Origin: an uncultured Acidobacteriota bacterium
GTDB taxonomy: Bacteria > Acidobacteriota > Blastocatellia > RBC074
Assembly (NCBI GenBank): GCA_902825875.1
Contig: CADECP010000017.1
Span: forward strand, 1-64,000
Reading direction: 5' to 3'
Length of the DNA: 64,000 nucleotides
Shown here piece after piece: positions 1 to 6,735 of the stretch. The notes beneath the pieces are model-generated. The model was not told the DNA's origin, did not search any database, and worked only from the letters and a program-made list of their open reading frames with translations. Made by a program: the position numbers and the translations under genes. Numbering within the stretch: position 1 is the first letter of the stretch; each line of letters begins with the position of its first letter.

Positions 1-52
1 GACTCCTTCGAAGGCAAGCTAAACTTTCAACTCTTATCGCGCAACAGGTTTA

Positions 53-463
53 ATGAAGAGTGAGCTAAGAAATTGGATAAAAGAGAGAATCGCTTTTCTC
101 ATCACTGATGGCGAAGTGCCATATTATCTCCGTGAACATGCACGGACAAATAATGTATTGCCAATTTTAATCGACTGGACAGGATTCTATGGACTCAATC
201 CAGACGGTGAAATCTATTTCATTGATACGGAAACGGGAAATGCTCCTATACTTGAGGAAAGATTCAGATACAAAACGATAGCGCTTTTTCAGGGAGGAAA
301 AAAATATCCTGAGTTAAGGGAATTAATTCCGGAGCGTCCAATAGAAGCTGTTGATTGTAAGCATTGTATGGGTAAAGGAACTATCGAGATAGAGGGAATC
401 GATCCAGGTATATTGGTATGCTATTGCGGAGGAACAGGCTGGCATCTAAATGAGTGTGATTGA
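53..463 (+). CDS. Cassette-borne hypothetical protein with a DnaJ-like cysteine pair
   Basis: 136-aa soluble protein of unknown function. The N-terminal two thirds match no family I recognise. The C-terminal part has CKHCMGKG near residue 103 and CYCGGTGW near residue 124, which resemble the CxxCxGxG repeats of the DnaJ/Hsp40 zinc finger, so a single zinc site is plausible. The attC-like site begins 13 bases after the stop, the usual arrangement of a cassette gene. The start ATG overlaps no other gene and no strong ribosome binding site is seen. Function cannot be assigned; zinc binding is inference from the cysteine spacing. Confidence 0.7.
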   Translation: MKSELRNWIKERIAFLITDGEVPYYLREHARTNNVLPILIDWTGFYGLNPDGEIYFIDTETGNAPILEERFRYKTIALFQGGKKYPELRELIPERPIEAVDCKHCMGKGTIEIEGIDPGILVCYCGGTGWHLNECD

Positions 464-475
464 AATTCATAAGTT

Positions 476-563
476 GCCTAACAACCGTTCCACCGGAGCG
501 GCCGCCCAACTTCTCTGTCGATCCGATTTGACGGGCGGCCGCCCGGTGAACTCGATGTTGGGC
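476..563 (+). other. attC-like recombination site 1
   Basis: Outer boxes GCCTAAC (476-482) and GTTGGGC (557-563) fit RYYYAAC and GTTRRRY. Inside, CACCGG-AG-CGGCCGCCC pairs with GGGCGGCCG-C-CCGGTG, leaving one unpaired base more on one arm, as expected for the extrahelical bases of attC. The length of 88 bp is within the normal attC range. The next gene begins 28 bases after the site. Confidence 0.72.
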
Positions 564-590
564 AATATCCCTGATCTTAGCGGCTCAGAT

Positions 591-1082
591 ATGAAACGCA
601 GTTTATTTATCACCTTGATTTTATTGGTTACGCTTCCAGTTCGGGGGCAAACCAACGACTGCGAGGTTGATCTCAAAATCAATGGCATCGGTATCGCCTC
701 TTCTTATGCTACGGTGCTTCGTAAACTCGGAAAACCACTTGACCAGAAAAAAGAAAAGGCTCTGGCCGACCATTCTTGCAGCGGGGAAACAGAAACCGTT
801 ATTACGCTCAAATACCCAGGCTTGCAAATCGTTTGTCTCGGCGATGCCAACGGAAAACAGGTAATGGTAACTTCTATTGAAATCACTTCCTCAAAATGGC
901 TGGTTCGCCCAGACATAAAACTCGGTGCTACGCGTCAAGAAATTCGTACTCGTTTGGGGAAACAGGGACAGTCTGAAAAAGACGCCCTTTTTTACTGCAC
1001 AAAAGAGAATTTAGGGACGGTAAAATTTACTTTTGCCAAAAACAAACTGGTAAAGATTTTAATGGCAGAAACACTTTGCTAA
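591..1082 (+). CDS. Cassette-borne secreted hypothetical protein
   Basis: 163-aa protein with a typical Sec signal peptide (MKRSLFITLILLVTLPVRG) followed by a mature domain with four cysteines. I chose the ATG at 591 because it begins directly with the signal peptide; an upstream in-frame start at 450 would read through the attC-like site. The mature part contains short segments of the form KLGATRQEIRTRLG, reminiscent of periplasmic proteins that carry repeated 'G-x-T-x-x-E/D-hydrophobic' motifs, but I do not recognise a family. The stop is only six bases before the degenerate attC core at 1089. Probably exported; function unknown. Confidence 0.72.
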   Translation: MKRSLFITLILLVTLPVRGQTNDCEVDLKINGIGIASSYATVLRKLGKPLDQKKEKALADHSCSGETETVITLKYPGLQIVCLGDANGKQVMVTSIEITSSKWLVRPDIKLGATRQEIRTRLGKQGQSEKDALFYCTKENLGTVKFTFAKNKLVKILMAETLC

Positions 1083-1088
1083 AGACCT

Positions 1089-1107
1089 GCCCAACGAGTT
1101 GTTAGGC
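1089..1107 (+). other. Degenerate attC core (boxes only)
   Basis: GCCCAAC (1089-1095) and GTTAGGC (1101-1107) fit the two attC outer boxes but are separated by only five bases, so the variable hairpin is missing. It lies just where an attC would be expected, six bases after a cassette stop codon. It may be a deletion remnant of a full attC. With so little sequence, chance cannot be excluded. Confidence 0.45.
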
Positions 1108-1224
1108 ACTGAGACTTCGTGACGCCAATGCAATCTTTTACCTCCTGGCCTCGCCTCAATCATATCGCCGAGCTATAATCTGCCCATCAACATTGGCGAT
1201 AAACGATTTTAGGAAGGCATAACA

Positions 1225-1560
1225 GTGATATTACTCATCGCCAGCAGGGCGACCAGAAAACAAATTGAGGACATGCAACAGGCGCTTGGCGCATACATCA
1301 AACTGGCCGTTGACATTCGCCTCGGCATACTCGCTGGGGGAGGCCCACTTCACGCAGATTGTGAATCCGTTCTTCTTGAAAACGGTAGCAAGCAGGAAGA
1401 TGTCTGGGGCGCGGACTGGATTCCCGCCACTCAGCAGGTGACTTTCGAATCGCTGATCAATCTCCGTCCACGCCAGAAGAATTTTGCTCTCGAAATCAAA
1501 GACCCGGCGATTCGGAAACAAGTAGAACAAATCGCCCGCGAACTTCTTGGTGGTATATGA
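1225..1560 (+). CDS. DUF5674 family protein
   Basis: 111-aa protein starting at GTG. The pattern LGAYIKLAVDIRLGILAGGG, then LHADCESVLLENGSKQEDVW and SLINLRP, is the signature of the DUF5674 family, whose biochemical role is not known. Length agrees with the family. It overlaps the next gene by four bases (ATGA), so the two are probably translationally coupled. Both lie in one putative integron cassette, which is unusual because most cassettes carry one gene. A long untranslated leader (about 118 bases after the preceding core site) could hold a promoter. Confidence 0.78.
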   Translation: MILLIASRATRKQIEDMQQALGAYIKLAVDIRLGILAGGGPLHADCESVLLENGSKQEDVWGADWIPATQQVTFESLINLRPRQKNFALEIKDPAIRKQVEQIARELLGGI

Positions 1561-1907
1561 AAGACTGGACTGATATTCGCAATCGATACCTTCAGGACGA
1601 CCTCCAGATTCGCCTGGGTGGTTTGGCCGCCAACCTTCTTCGCATCAAATCATTTTCACTCCATCAAAATAACCTTGCTGCCGTTGAAAGCCTGCTTGAT
1701 GAAAGCAAACATTTCATCGAGTGGACCGCTGCAGACGCTGATCTTAACGTCGCGGCTGAGCTTGTGGAGTTACAGTTGTTGTTGGCCCGGTGGCATTACA
1801 AACTGGACAACATCTGGGCACAGGAAACAACTATGAAAGAGATCTCGGAGCAATCGTCTTTCTGGTCAGATCGTGTGCTTGGCTTATCGGGCTTGCTGGA
1901 ATCATAA
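1557..1907 (+). CDS. Hypothetical partner protein of the DUF5674 gene
   Basis: 116-aa soluble protein, mostly helical by composition, with the motif RLGGLAANLLRIKSFSLHQN near residues 19-38 and a segment DESKHFIEWTA near residue 50. It is coupled to the DUF5674 gene by an ATGA overlap. From memory, similar small proteins sit next to DUF5674 genes in other bacteria, but I cannot verify this here. It could act as a two-protein unit (for example toxin-antitoxin or stress related); that is speculation based only on size and coupling. Confidence 0.68.
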   Translation: MKDWTDIRNRYLQDDLQIRLGGLAANLLRIKSFSLHQNNLAAVESLLDESKHFIEWTAADADLNVAAELVELQLLLARWHYKLDNIWAQETTMKEISEQSSFWSDRVLGLSGLLES

Positions 1908-1976
1908 CCTCAGAAGATTCCAGCTCAGATAATCAGCCCGGAAGGCACTTTCCCTCGATTATTCGCTGTGCAGTTG

Positions 1977-2063
1977 GCCGAACAAACATTCAACCGGAGC
2001 CGGGAGCAGGCAGCCCTTCGCTTCCATGCCAACTTGCCCGGCTCGGTTAACATGTCGTTAGGC
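1977..2063 (+). other. attC-like recombination site 3, overlapping the end of the FAH gene
   Basis: Outer boxes GCCGAAC (1977-1983, one base off RYYYAAC) and GTTAGGC (2057-2063, perfect). The arms AACCG-G-AGCCGGG and CCCGGCT-CGGTT pair with one extrahelical G. The 87-bp length matches site 1. The GTTAGGC box contains the stop codon of the convergent FAH-family gene (2058-2060), so the array abuts that gene directly. Confidence 0.66.
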
Positions 2064-2897
2064 ATTGACGAAGGTGTTGTGCAGCGTGCCAACATTTTCA
2101 ATCACCACGTCAAACACATCACCGTCTTTCAGCAACACTGGCGGAGTGCGGAAGACGCCGACGCCTTCGGGAGTGCCGGTGGCGATCACGTCGCCGGGTT
2201 CCAGGGTGATGGCTTGGGTGATGTAATGAATCAGGTAGGCAATCTTGAAGATCATCTTGTCTGTGTTTGATGACTGCATCGTTTCGCCGTTCAGGATGCC
2301 TTCGATTTTCAGAGCTTGCGGATCGGCGACTTCGTCTTTCGTCACCACAAACGGGCCAATCGGGCAGAATCCATCCAGGCCTTTGCCGCGCACCCACTGA
2401 CCATCGGCGAATTGCAGATCGCGCGCCGACACGTCGTTCAGGCACGAATAACCAAACACATAATCCAGCGCGTCGGCTTCGCTGACTTTGGTGGCGCGTT
2501 TGCCTATGACGACGGCGAGTTCGGCTTCGAAGTCAATTTTTTCGCTGATCGAATGCAGCGTGACTTTGGCGTTGTGCGCGTTCACGGCGTTGGTGAATTT
2601 GGTGAAGATCAATGGAGACGACGGGGGTTCGCTGCCGCCTTCGATGGCGTGGTCGTAATAGTTGCGACCGATGGCAATGACTTTGCCGGGCGTGACTGCG
2701 GGCAGGTATTCGACCGCATCCAGCGCGTAAGCCGTCGTTGCCGTCGCATTTTTCGCCGCGTGAATGGCCGCCGCGCCTTTGGCGATAAAGTCTTTGGTGG
2801 TGGCGGCGATGTCTGTGATGTCCACGATCACGTCGTTGTTCAACATGCCCAGCCGGGCGTCTTCAGATGCTTTGGTTTTGAATTGCGTAATTTTCAT
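2058..2897 (-). CDS. Fumarylacetoacetate hydrolase (FAH) family protein
   Basis: 279-aa cytoplasmic enzyme of the FAH / 2-hydroxyhepta-2,4-diene-1,7-dioate isomerase superfamily, which cleaves or isomerises C-C bonds in 2-keto or enol acids with a divalent metal. Visible hallmarks are IAIGRNYYDHAIEGG and PLIFTKF around residues 75-100, the metal-ligand stretch IDFEAELAVVIG, NDVSARDLQ, and the C-terminal LEPGDVIATGTPEGVG. Length is normal for the small-subunit-type family. The exact substrate (acylpyruvate, ureidoglycolate, homoprotocatechuate intermediate) cannot be told from sequence alone. Its stop codon lies inside an attC core box, so the last two codons may have been changed by a cassette insertion. 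No partner catabolic gene is adjacent. Confidence 0.9.
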   Translation of the reverse strand: MKITQFKTKASEDARLGMLNNDVIVDITDIAATTKDFIAKGAAAIHAAKNATATTAYALDAVEYLPAVTPGKVIAIGRNYYDHAIEGGSEPPSSPLIFTKFTNAVNAHNAKVTLHSISEKIDFEAELAVVIGKRATKVSEADALDYVFGYSCLNDVSARDLQFADGQWVRGKGLDGFCPIGPFVVTKDEVADPQALKIEGILNGETMQSSNTDKMIFKIAYLIHYITQAITLEPGDVIATGTPEGVGVFRTPPVLLKDGDVFDVVIENVGTLHNTFVNA

Positions 2898-2949
2898 AGC
2901 CTTTGGTAATTGGGAAATTTGAAGTTTGAAAGTAGTCGCTCGGCCTTTT

Positions 2950-3130
2950 CGCCGCGTCAGCGGTGACTGAATTTAGCCGTGGGTGAAACCCACGGGAAGC
3001 GAGCCAATTTATCCTTCGTCGCGTCAGCGACGACTGAATTCAATCGTCGCTAACGCGACGAGGGGGTTCTTCTTTCATTTCCCCGGCGTTGAAACACCGG
3101 GCTAAAGTCAGCCGCCGCTCTGCGGCGAAG
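2950..3130. repeat. Cluster of short intergenic palindromes
   Basis: Several inverted repeats follow one another: CCGTGGGTgaaACCCACGG at 2977-2995, a 17-bp arm pair at 3017-3033 and 3044-3060 (16 of 17 matching), a CCCGG(C/T)GTT..AACACCGGG hairpin near 3081-3103 and GCCGC..GCGGC near 3111-3126. The spacing between the converging ends suggests structured RNA or repeat-element debris. No T-run follows them, so they are not clear terminators. Confidence 0.7.
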
Positions 3131-3177
3131 AAGGTTGAGCATTTACGTTTGAAAATAGTGGTTGAATGCGAATGCTT

Positions 3178-4146
3178 TTAGGCTTCGGATGTTTCCACCC
3201 GACGCCGTTGGAATTCGTCGAAGGTCACGGCCAGCACGATGACTGCGCCGATGACGATCTTTTGAATGAATGGAGAAATTTGCAGCAGGTTTCCGCCATT
3301 GGCCAGCACTCCCATAATCAGCGACCCAATGATGGTACCGACGACTGTGCCTTGCCCGCCGCTCAAACTGCCGCCGCCGATGACGACTGCGGCAATGACG
3401 TTCAGTTCATAACCTTCGCCAGCGTTGGGCTGACCGGTGACGGTTCTTGAAACGTCAATCGCGCCAGCCAGTCCAGCCAGCGCGCCCAAAATCGTGTAAT
3501 ACAAAATTTGATAACGCGAAACTCGAATGCCAGCGTAACGAGCGGCTTCGATGTTGCTGCCCATCGCGTAACAGAATCGGCCAAGCTGCGTGTGGCTCAG
3601 GACGAAATGAACGATCAGCGCAATGGCAACCACCATCATCAGCGGCAGAGGAATTGCGCCCAGCAGATTGGTTTCGGCCAGAAAGCCAGCGTTTTTCGGC
3701 AAACCGACAACGGCGTTTCCATCGCAAAGGTACAGCGCCAAGCCGCGATAAATTCCCATCGCTCCCAGCGTGACGATAAACGCCGGAATCTTCAGAATGG
3801 TGACAGCCGAACCGTTGATCAATCCGCTGGCGGCGCCGATCAGCACACAAACTAAAATTCCTACGGCAACAGGCATTCCGCCGTTGACCATCGCCATCGA
3901 ACCGACGACTCCGGCCAGGCCGACGATGGAGCCAACAGATAGATCAATGCCTCCGGACACCATGACCATCGTCATGCCCATCGCCATAATCGTGATGACG
4001 GCAGTTTGCCGAGCAATCGCTGCCAGATTTCCAGCCGTGATGAATTTCGGGTCTTGCCCCAAAACGAAGTATTCCGCCAGTGGAATCAGCGCACACAACA
4101 CGATCAGACTGATGAACGGCAAAAAGCGTTTAAGCCACTCTGACAT
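3178..4146 (-). CDS. RbsC-like sugar ABC transporter permease
   Basis: 322-aa inner-membrane permease of the ribose/xylose/galactoside type (BPD_transp_2 family), with about 8-10 hydrophobic segments. Family signatures are MVMVSGGIDLSVGSIVGLAG near residue 65, IPAFIVTLGAMGIYRGLAL, AARYAGIRVSRYQ and the C-terminal GGGSLSGGQGTVVGTIIG. I start at the ATG at 4146 (MSEWLKRF), since the longer frame adds a non-hydrophobic leader with no ribosome binding site. The ATPase (RbsA-type) and periplasmic sugar-binding protein that normally accompany it are absent on both sides, so it must work with subunits encoded elsewhere or be a leftover. Substrate unknown. Confidence 0.88.
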   Translation of the reverse strand: MSEWLKRFLPFISLIVLCALIPLAEYFVLGQDPKFITAGNLAAIARQTAVITIMAMGMTMVMVSGGIDLSVGSIVGLAGVVGSMAMVNGGMPVAVGILVCVLIGAASGLINGSAVTILKIPAFIVTLGAMGIYRGLALYLCDGNAVVGLPKNAGFLAETNLLGAIPLPLMMVVAIALIVHFVLSHTQLGRFCYAMGSNIEAARYAGIRVSRYQILYYTILGALAGLAGAIDVSRTVTGQPNAGEGYELNVIAAVVIGGGSLSGGQGTVVGTIIGSLIMGVLANGGNLLQISPFIQKIVIGAVIVLAVTFDEFQRRRVETSEA

Positions 4147-4383
4147 AGATTCTCGTTTGTTTTGTGATTTGGATAAACCGAAAGTGAGGCCGCAAGGTAA
4201 GGTAGCCAATCAGCTTAGTCAAGCGAGCATTGGGGAGGCGTGAAGTCGTGTTTTATTGGAGGCAACGAACCAGTCAGGCAGGAGGTGTTGAGTCAGTTTT
4301 CAATCCGCCCCTTGCCCGGCGACAGACGAAAGAACCGAACTCGTCTGCCTGGGTTGATTCGCTGCCATATTTAGCCCAAGACA
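4147..4383. other. Gene-free spacer
   Basis: Between the permease start and the terminator of the next minus-strand gene no coding potential or clear regulatory site is seen. A promoter for the permease should lie here on the minus strand but no convincing -35/-10 pair stands out. Confidence 0.4.
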
Positions 4384-4432
4384 TAAAAATGCCGCTTCGA
4401 CGCTGTTACAAACGTTCCAAGTCGAAGCGGCA
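4384..4432 (-). terminator. Rho-independent terminator of the secreted-protein gene
   Basis: TGCCGCTTCGAC (4390-4401) and GTCGAAGCGGCA (4421-4432) form a perfect 12-bp stem with a 19-base loop. On the minus strand the stem is followed by TTTTTA. It lies 28 bases past the stop at 4461. Confidence 0.75.
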
Positions 4433-4460
4433 AATGAACCTCAGGTACTGTGAAAATGGT

Positions 4461-5057
4461 TTATGGGCAATAGCTCAAGACCACGTCCATGTGCAGTTTT
4501 TCGAAGATTTTCCCCAAGGCTTCAAAATCTACCGTGCGTTTTTCCAAGATGGCATCTCGCGCTTCGGCAAACAGATCGCCCAAAGTGGATTGACTGCTGA
4601 GAACCGTTCCATTGCTGAGCGTCACCGGGCTTGCCGGTAAACCGTAGCAACTCAACTCGCCTTTCAGCGCGCTGAACGCGGTCGGCGATCCATCACCGCC
4701 GGCATTCGCCAGACTCAATTGAGCAGCGACGAATTGTTGATTGAAGAATTTGATGGGACTGTAGCTGCCATACAAACCCGGCCCACGTAACGCGAAGTAA
4801 ACCGAGGAAGGATCGCTTGTCGGGGTGTTGTAATTTTCACCCCAAATCAACACTGGCAACCGCACAATGCGTTTAGGGTTCGACAAGTAATACTCCGGCG
4901 AGCGAAAACAGATCGTAAAACAGGTAGACGGCAACGACGAGACTGCCACCGTTGTTTCGGAAGCAGAGGTTTTTCCAGACACGCCAGCGGCAGAGAAAAC
5001 AAGGGCAAAACCGAAGGCGCAGATAAGCGAGCAAACGATGTTTCGAATTTTGAACAT
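4461..5057 (-). CDS. Secreted hypothetical protein in a sigma/anti-sigma neighbourhood
   Basis: 198-aa protein with a signal peptide (MFKIRNIVCSLICAFGFALV) and an AAAG region near the cleavage site. I start at the ATG at 5057; the open frame continues upstream to 5246 but that part is not signal-like. The mature part holds SPEYYLSNPKRIVRLPVLIW and several cysteines; no known domain is recognised. Downstream is a terminator; upstream (about 280 bases) is the anti-sigma-like gene on the same strand. It may be a target or accessory of that sigma system, which is inference from position only. Confidence 0.68.
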   Translation of the reverse strand: MFKIRNIVCSLICAFGFALVFSAAGVSGKTSASETTVAVSSLPSTCFTICFRSPEYYLSNPKRIVRLPVLIWGENYNTPTSDPSSVYFALRGPGLYGSYSPIKFFNQQFVAAQLSLANAGGDGSPTAFSALKGELSCYGLPASPVTLSNGTVLSSQSTLGDLFAEARDAILEKRTVDFEALGKIFEKLHMDVVLSYCP

Positions 5058-5334
5058 TGGGAGATTCCTTTCCTTACTGAGAGGCAATTGAACCATTACG
5101 GAAAACTCTCGGAAGGCACCACTGACAGCCGTAACGTGCCACACCTCAGGGCTGCACTGCTGCCAACACCGAAAGAACTTTCCCAACACAAACCACACGA
5201 ACGCTTGTTCGGGGGAAACTGTGTAATGAATTTTGGAAAAATGCATCGCGGCCGCTCTGCACTTTCAATTGACGGAACCAAGCTGAGTGTTACAGAAAAT
5301 TTGGAAATTATTTTTCGGACAATGGTGGCAATGG

Positions 5335-5664
5335 CTATTTTGAAAAGGCCGGTATCGTCTGCATCAGGGATCGGGCAAATTGAACTTGTTGACGATGTGC
5401 TGGGGAGCCGAGGAAATTCTTTTCGAAAAGCTGTCTGTCTTCTGCACTGAGTTGCTCGTGCAAATAACAATCAATCAATTCCTCTTTGACTGCCTGCAAA
5501 CAATCAAAGAGCTGATCGTTATCGAAAAATTGTTTTTCGATTTGCTGTTCGCGCTCAGCAGACAATTTGCCCAGAAAATAATCTATCATCTCGCGCTCCG
5601 ATGCCTCTGAGCACGATTTCCCGCGCTCAATGTCGAGTTGATAAGTGGGCAAGTTACAGTTCAT
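5335..5664 (-). CDS. Small anti-sigma-like protein without membrane anchor
   Basis: 109-aa protein rich in Glu/Gln and aromatic residues. The core MIDYFLGKLSAEREQQIEKQ, ELIDCYLHEQLSAEDRQLFE, FLGSPAHRQQVQFARSL matches the N-terminal region of acidobacterial anti-sigma factors of the form 'YLLGxLS..ExxxxE..yF.D'. Those proteins usually go on to a transmembrane helix and a sensor domain; this one stops just after the N-terminal region. The ECF sigma gene lies 65 bases upstream on the same strand, so it is the natural partner. Either a soluble anti-sigma factor or a truncated one. Confidence 0.7.
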   Translation of the reverse strand: MNCNLPTYQLDIERGKSCSEASEREMIDYFLGKLSAEREQQIEKQFFDNDQLFDCLQAVKEELIDCYLHEQLSAEDRQLFEKNFLGSPAHRQQVQFARSLMQTIPAFSK

Positions 5665-5729
5665 CTTTAATTGACGAAAACCGTCTTTCTGTTTCGTTAA
5701 ATTTTGGAATTTAGGAAGGAACTAGCCAG

Positions 5730-6344
5730 CTATTTTCTGTCACCACGATTATTGCAGCGGTTTATGCAATCGTGGAGCTGTTCTCTGATCCGAAGAACAC
5801 GAACCCTTAAATTACCTGGGGGGATGTCTAGTTGCAGCGATAATTCATGACGATTACTGATTCTGTCGCGGTGATCGCCTTTGTAATACTCCAAAATCAG
5901 AAATCTATCTTCCTCTGTCAATCGTTTCAAACAGTTCTCAAGATGACGTAAATCCATCTCAAGCTCTTGCTCATCCTGTAATTTTGCAGGATCAACTACT
6001 GTATTAAAAAGAGAATCTCCTCTGGAAGACTGAGTGTCAAGTGAAACGATATTCTGCGATTGAGTGCGCCAAAATTCTTTCAAGATGTTTTGCGCCACCC
6101 CATAACAATATGACGATGGCTCTATTCCTTGAATGTCGGTCCCTGATTCAAGTTTTCGGGCGACGCGGTCAAAGGTTTTATCTGTTAGTTCATCGGGAGA
6201 AGTACATTGCCGATGCTCGAAGAACGTTCTGAGTTTTTGACGAAGTCGCTCATATTTTTCTCCCGCACGCTGTTCATCCGAGTCGAGCCAATGCAACAGT
6301 TTAGTAAACGCAAGTTCGGTCAACGCCCAATTCTTTTCCGGCAT
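5730..6344 (-). CDS. ECF-type RNA polymerase sigma factor
   Basis: 204-aa sigma-70 family protein. The segment with TFDRVARKLESG, EPSSYCYGVAQNILKEFWR resembles region 2, and the end LTEEDRFLILEYYKGDHRDR..ISNRHELSLQLDIPPGNLRVRVLRIREQL resembles region 4 with its helix-turn-helix. The ATG at 6344 is chosen because AAGGAGA (6354-6360) precedes it by nine bases. It would direct RNA polymerase to a small regulon and is probably held by the protein encoded next at 5335-5664. Region 2 is divergent, so subgroup assignment is uncertain. Confidence 0.78.
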   Translation of the reverse strand: MPEKNWALTELAFTKLLHWLDSDEQRAGEKYERLRQKLRTFFEHRQCTSPDELTDKTFDRVARKLESGTDIQGIEPSSYCYGVAQNILKEFWRTQSQNIVSLDTQSSRGDSLFNTVVDPAKLQDEQELEMDLRHLENCLKRLTEEDRFLILEYYKGDHRDRISNRHELSLQLDIPPGNLRVRVLRIREQLHDCINRCNNRGDRK

Positions 6345-6735
6345 GCGAACACATCTCCTTGAACGGCCATCTGGATGTGGACTGCACATGTTATCGAGGC
6401 AGTTCTATCACCTGATTAAAAATGCGTAAAAGATCAAAAAAGTGGCTCAAAAAAAAGAAAAATATTTTATGACGCTTTTTACATTTACCAATCAATGAGT
6501 CTTCGGTTTCAAGAAAAGCCAGATTCAGGTATAGCTACGCTACAGAAGGTGGCACCGGCCAAAGCGCCATTGAAAATTGATTTTGTGATTTTATCCAATC
6601 TGGAAGGTCATAACTGAATGGCAAGGCGTTGTATGTTTCCAGCAATGACCTATTGAAAAAATAAGCCATTTGAGGACATTTTGTCTAGTGATAAAAAATT
6701 GCCTGGTCAAGTCAGAAAAAGTGAGGGATTTCCAC
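6345..6735. other. A/T-rich spacer upstream of the sigma factor gene
   Basis: About 390 bases without a gene. A stretch around 6420-6500 is strongly A-rich on the + strand, and probably contains the promoter of the sigma operon on the minus strand, but I cannot name a specific -35/-10 pair. Confidence 0.4.

Larger units (their letters stand above)
1..2063 (+). mobile_element. Run of putative integron gene cassettes ending the array
   Basis: Four + strand genes lie in three units, each ending in a site with the paired attC core boxes RYYYAAC and GTTRRRY (476-563, a shortened copy at 1089-1107, and 1977-2063). Two of the sites have a long imperfect hairpin between the boxes, as attC sites do. 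Recombination joins cassettes inside GTTRRRY, so the units would be about 1-557, 558-1101 and 1102-2057. No integrase or attI is visible; if present they would lie left of the window, because cassette genes normally point away from intI. It could equally be an integrase-less attC cluster. This call rests on box sequence and hairpin geometry read by eye. Confidence 0.62.

Noticed and set aside
450..590. Upstream start at 450 for the secreted cassette protein
   Set aside because: That would read through the attC-like site; the ATG at 591 begins a good signal peptide.
5058..5246. Longer N-terminus for the secreted protein at 4461-5057
   Set aside because: The extra residues lack a signal or ribosome site; the ATG at 5057 begins a clean signal peptide.
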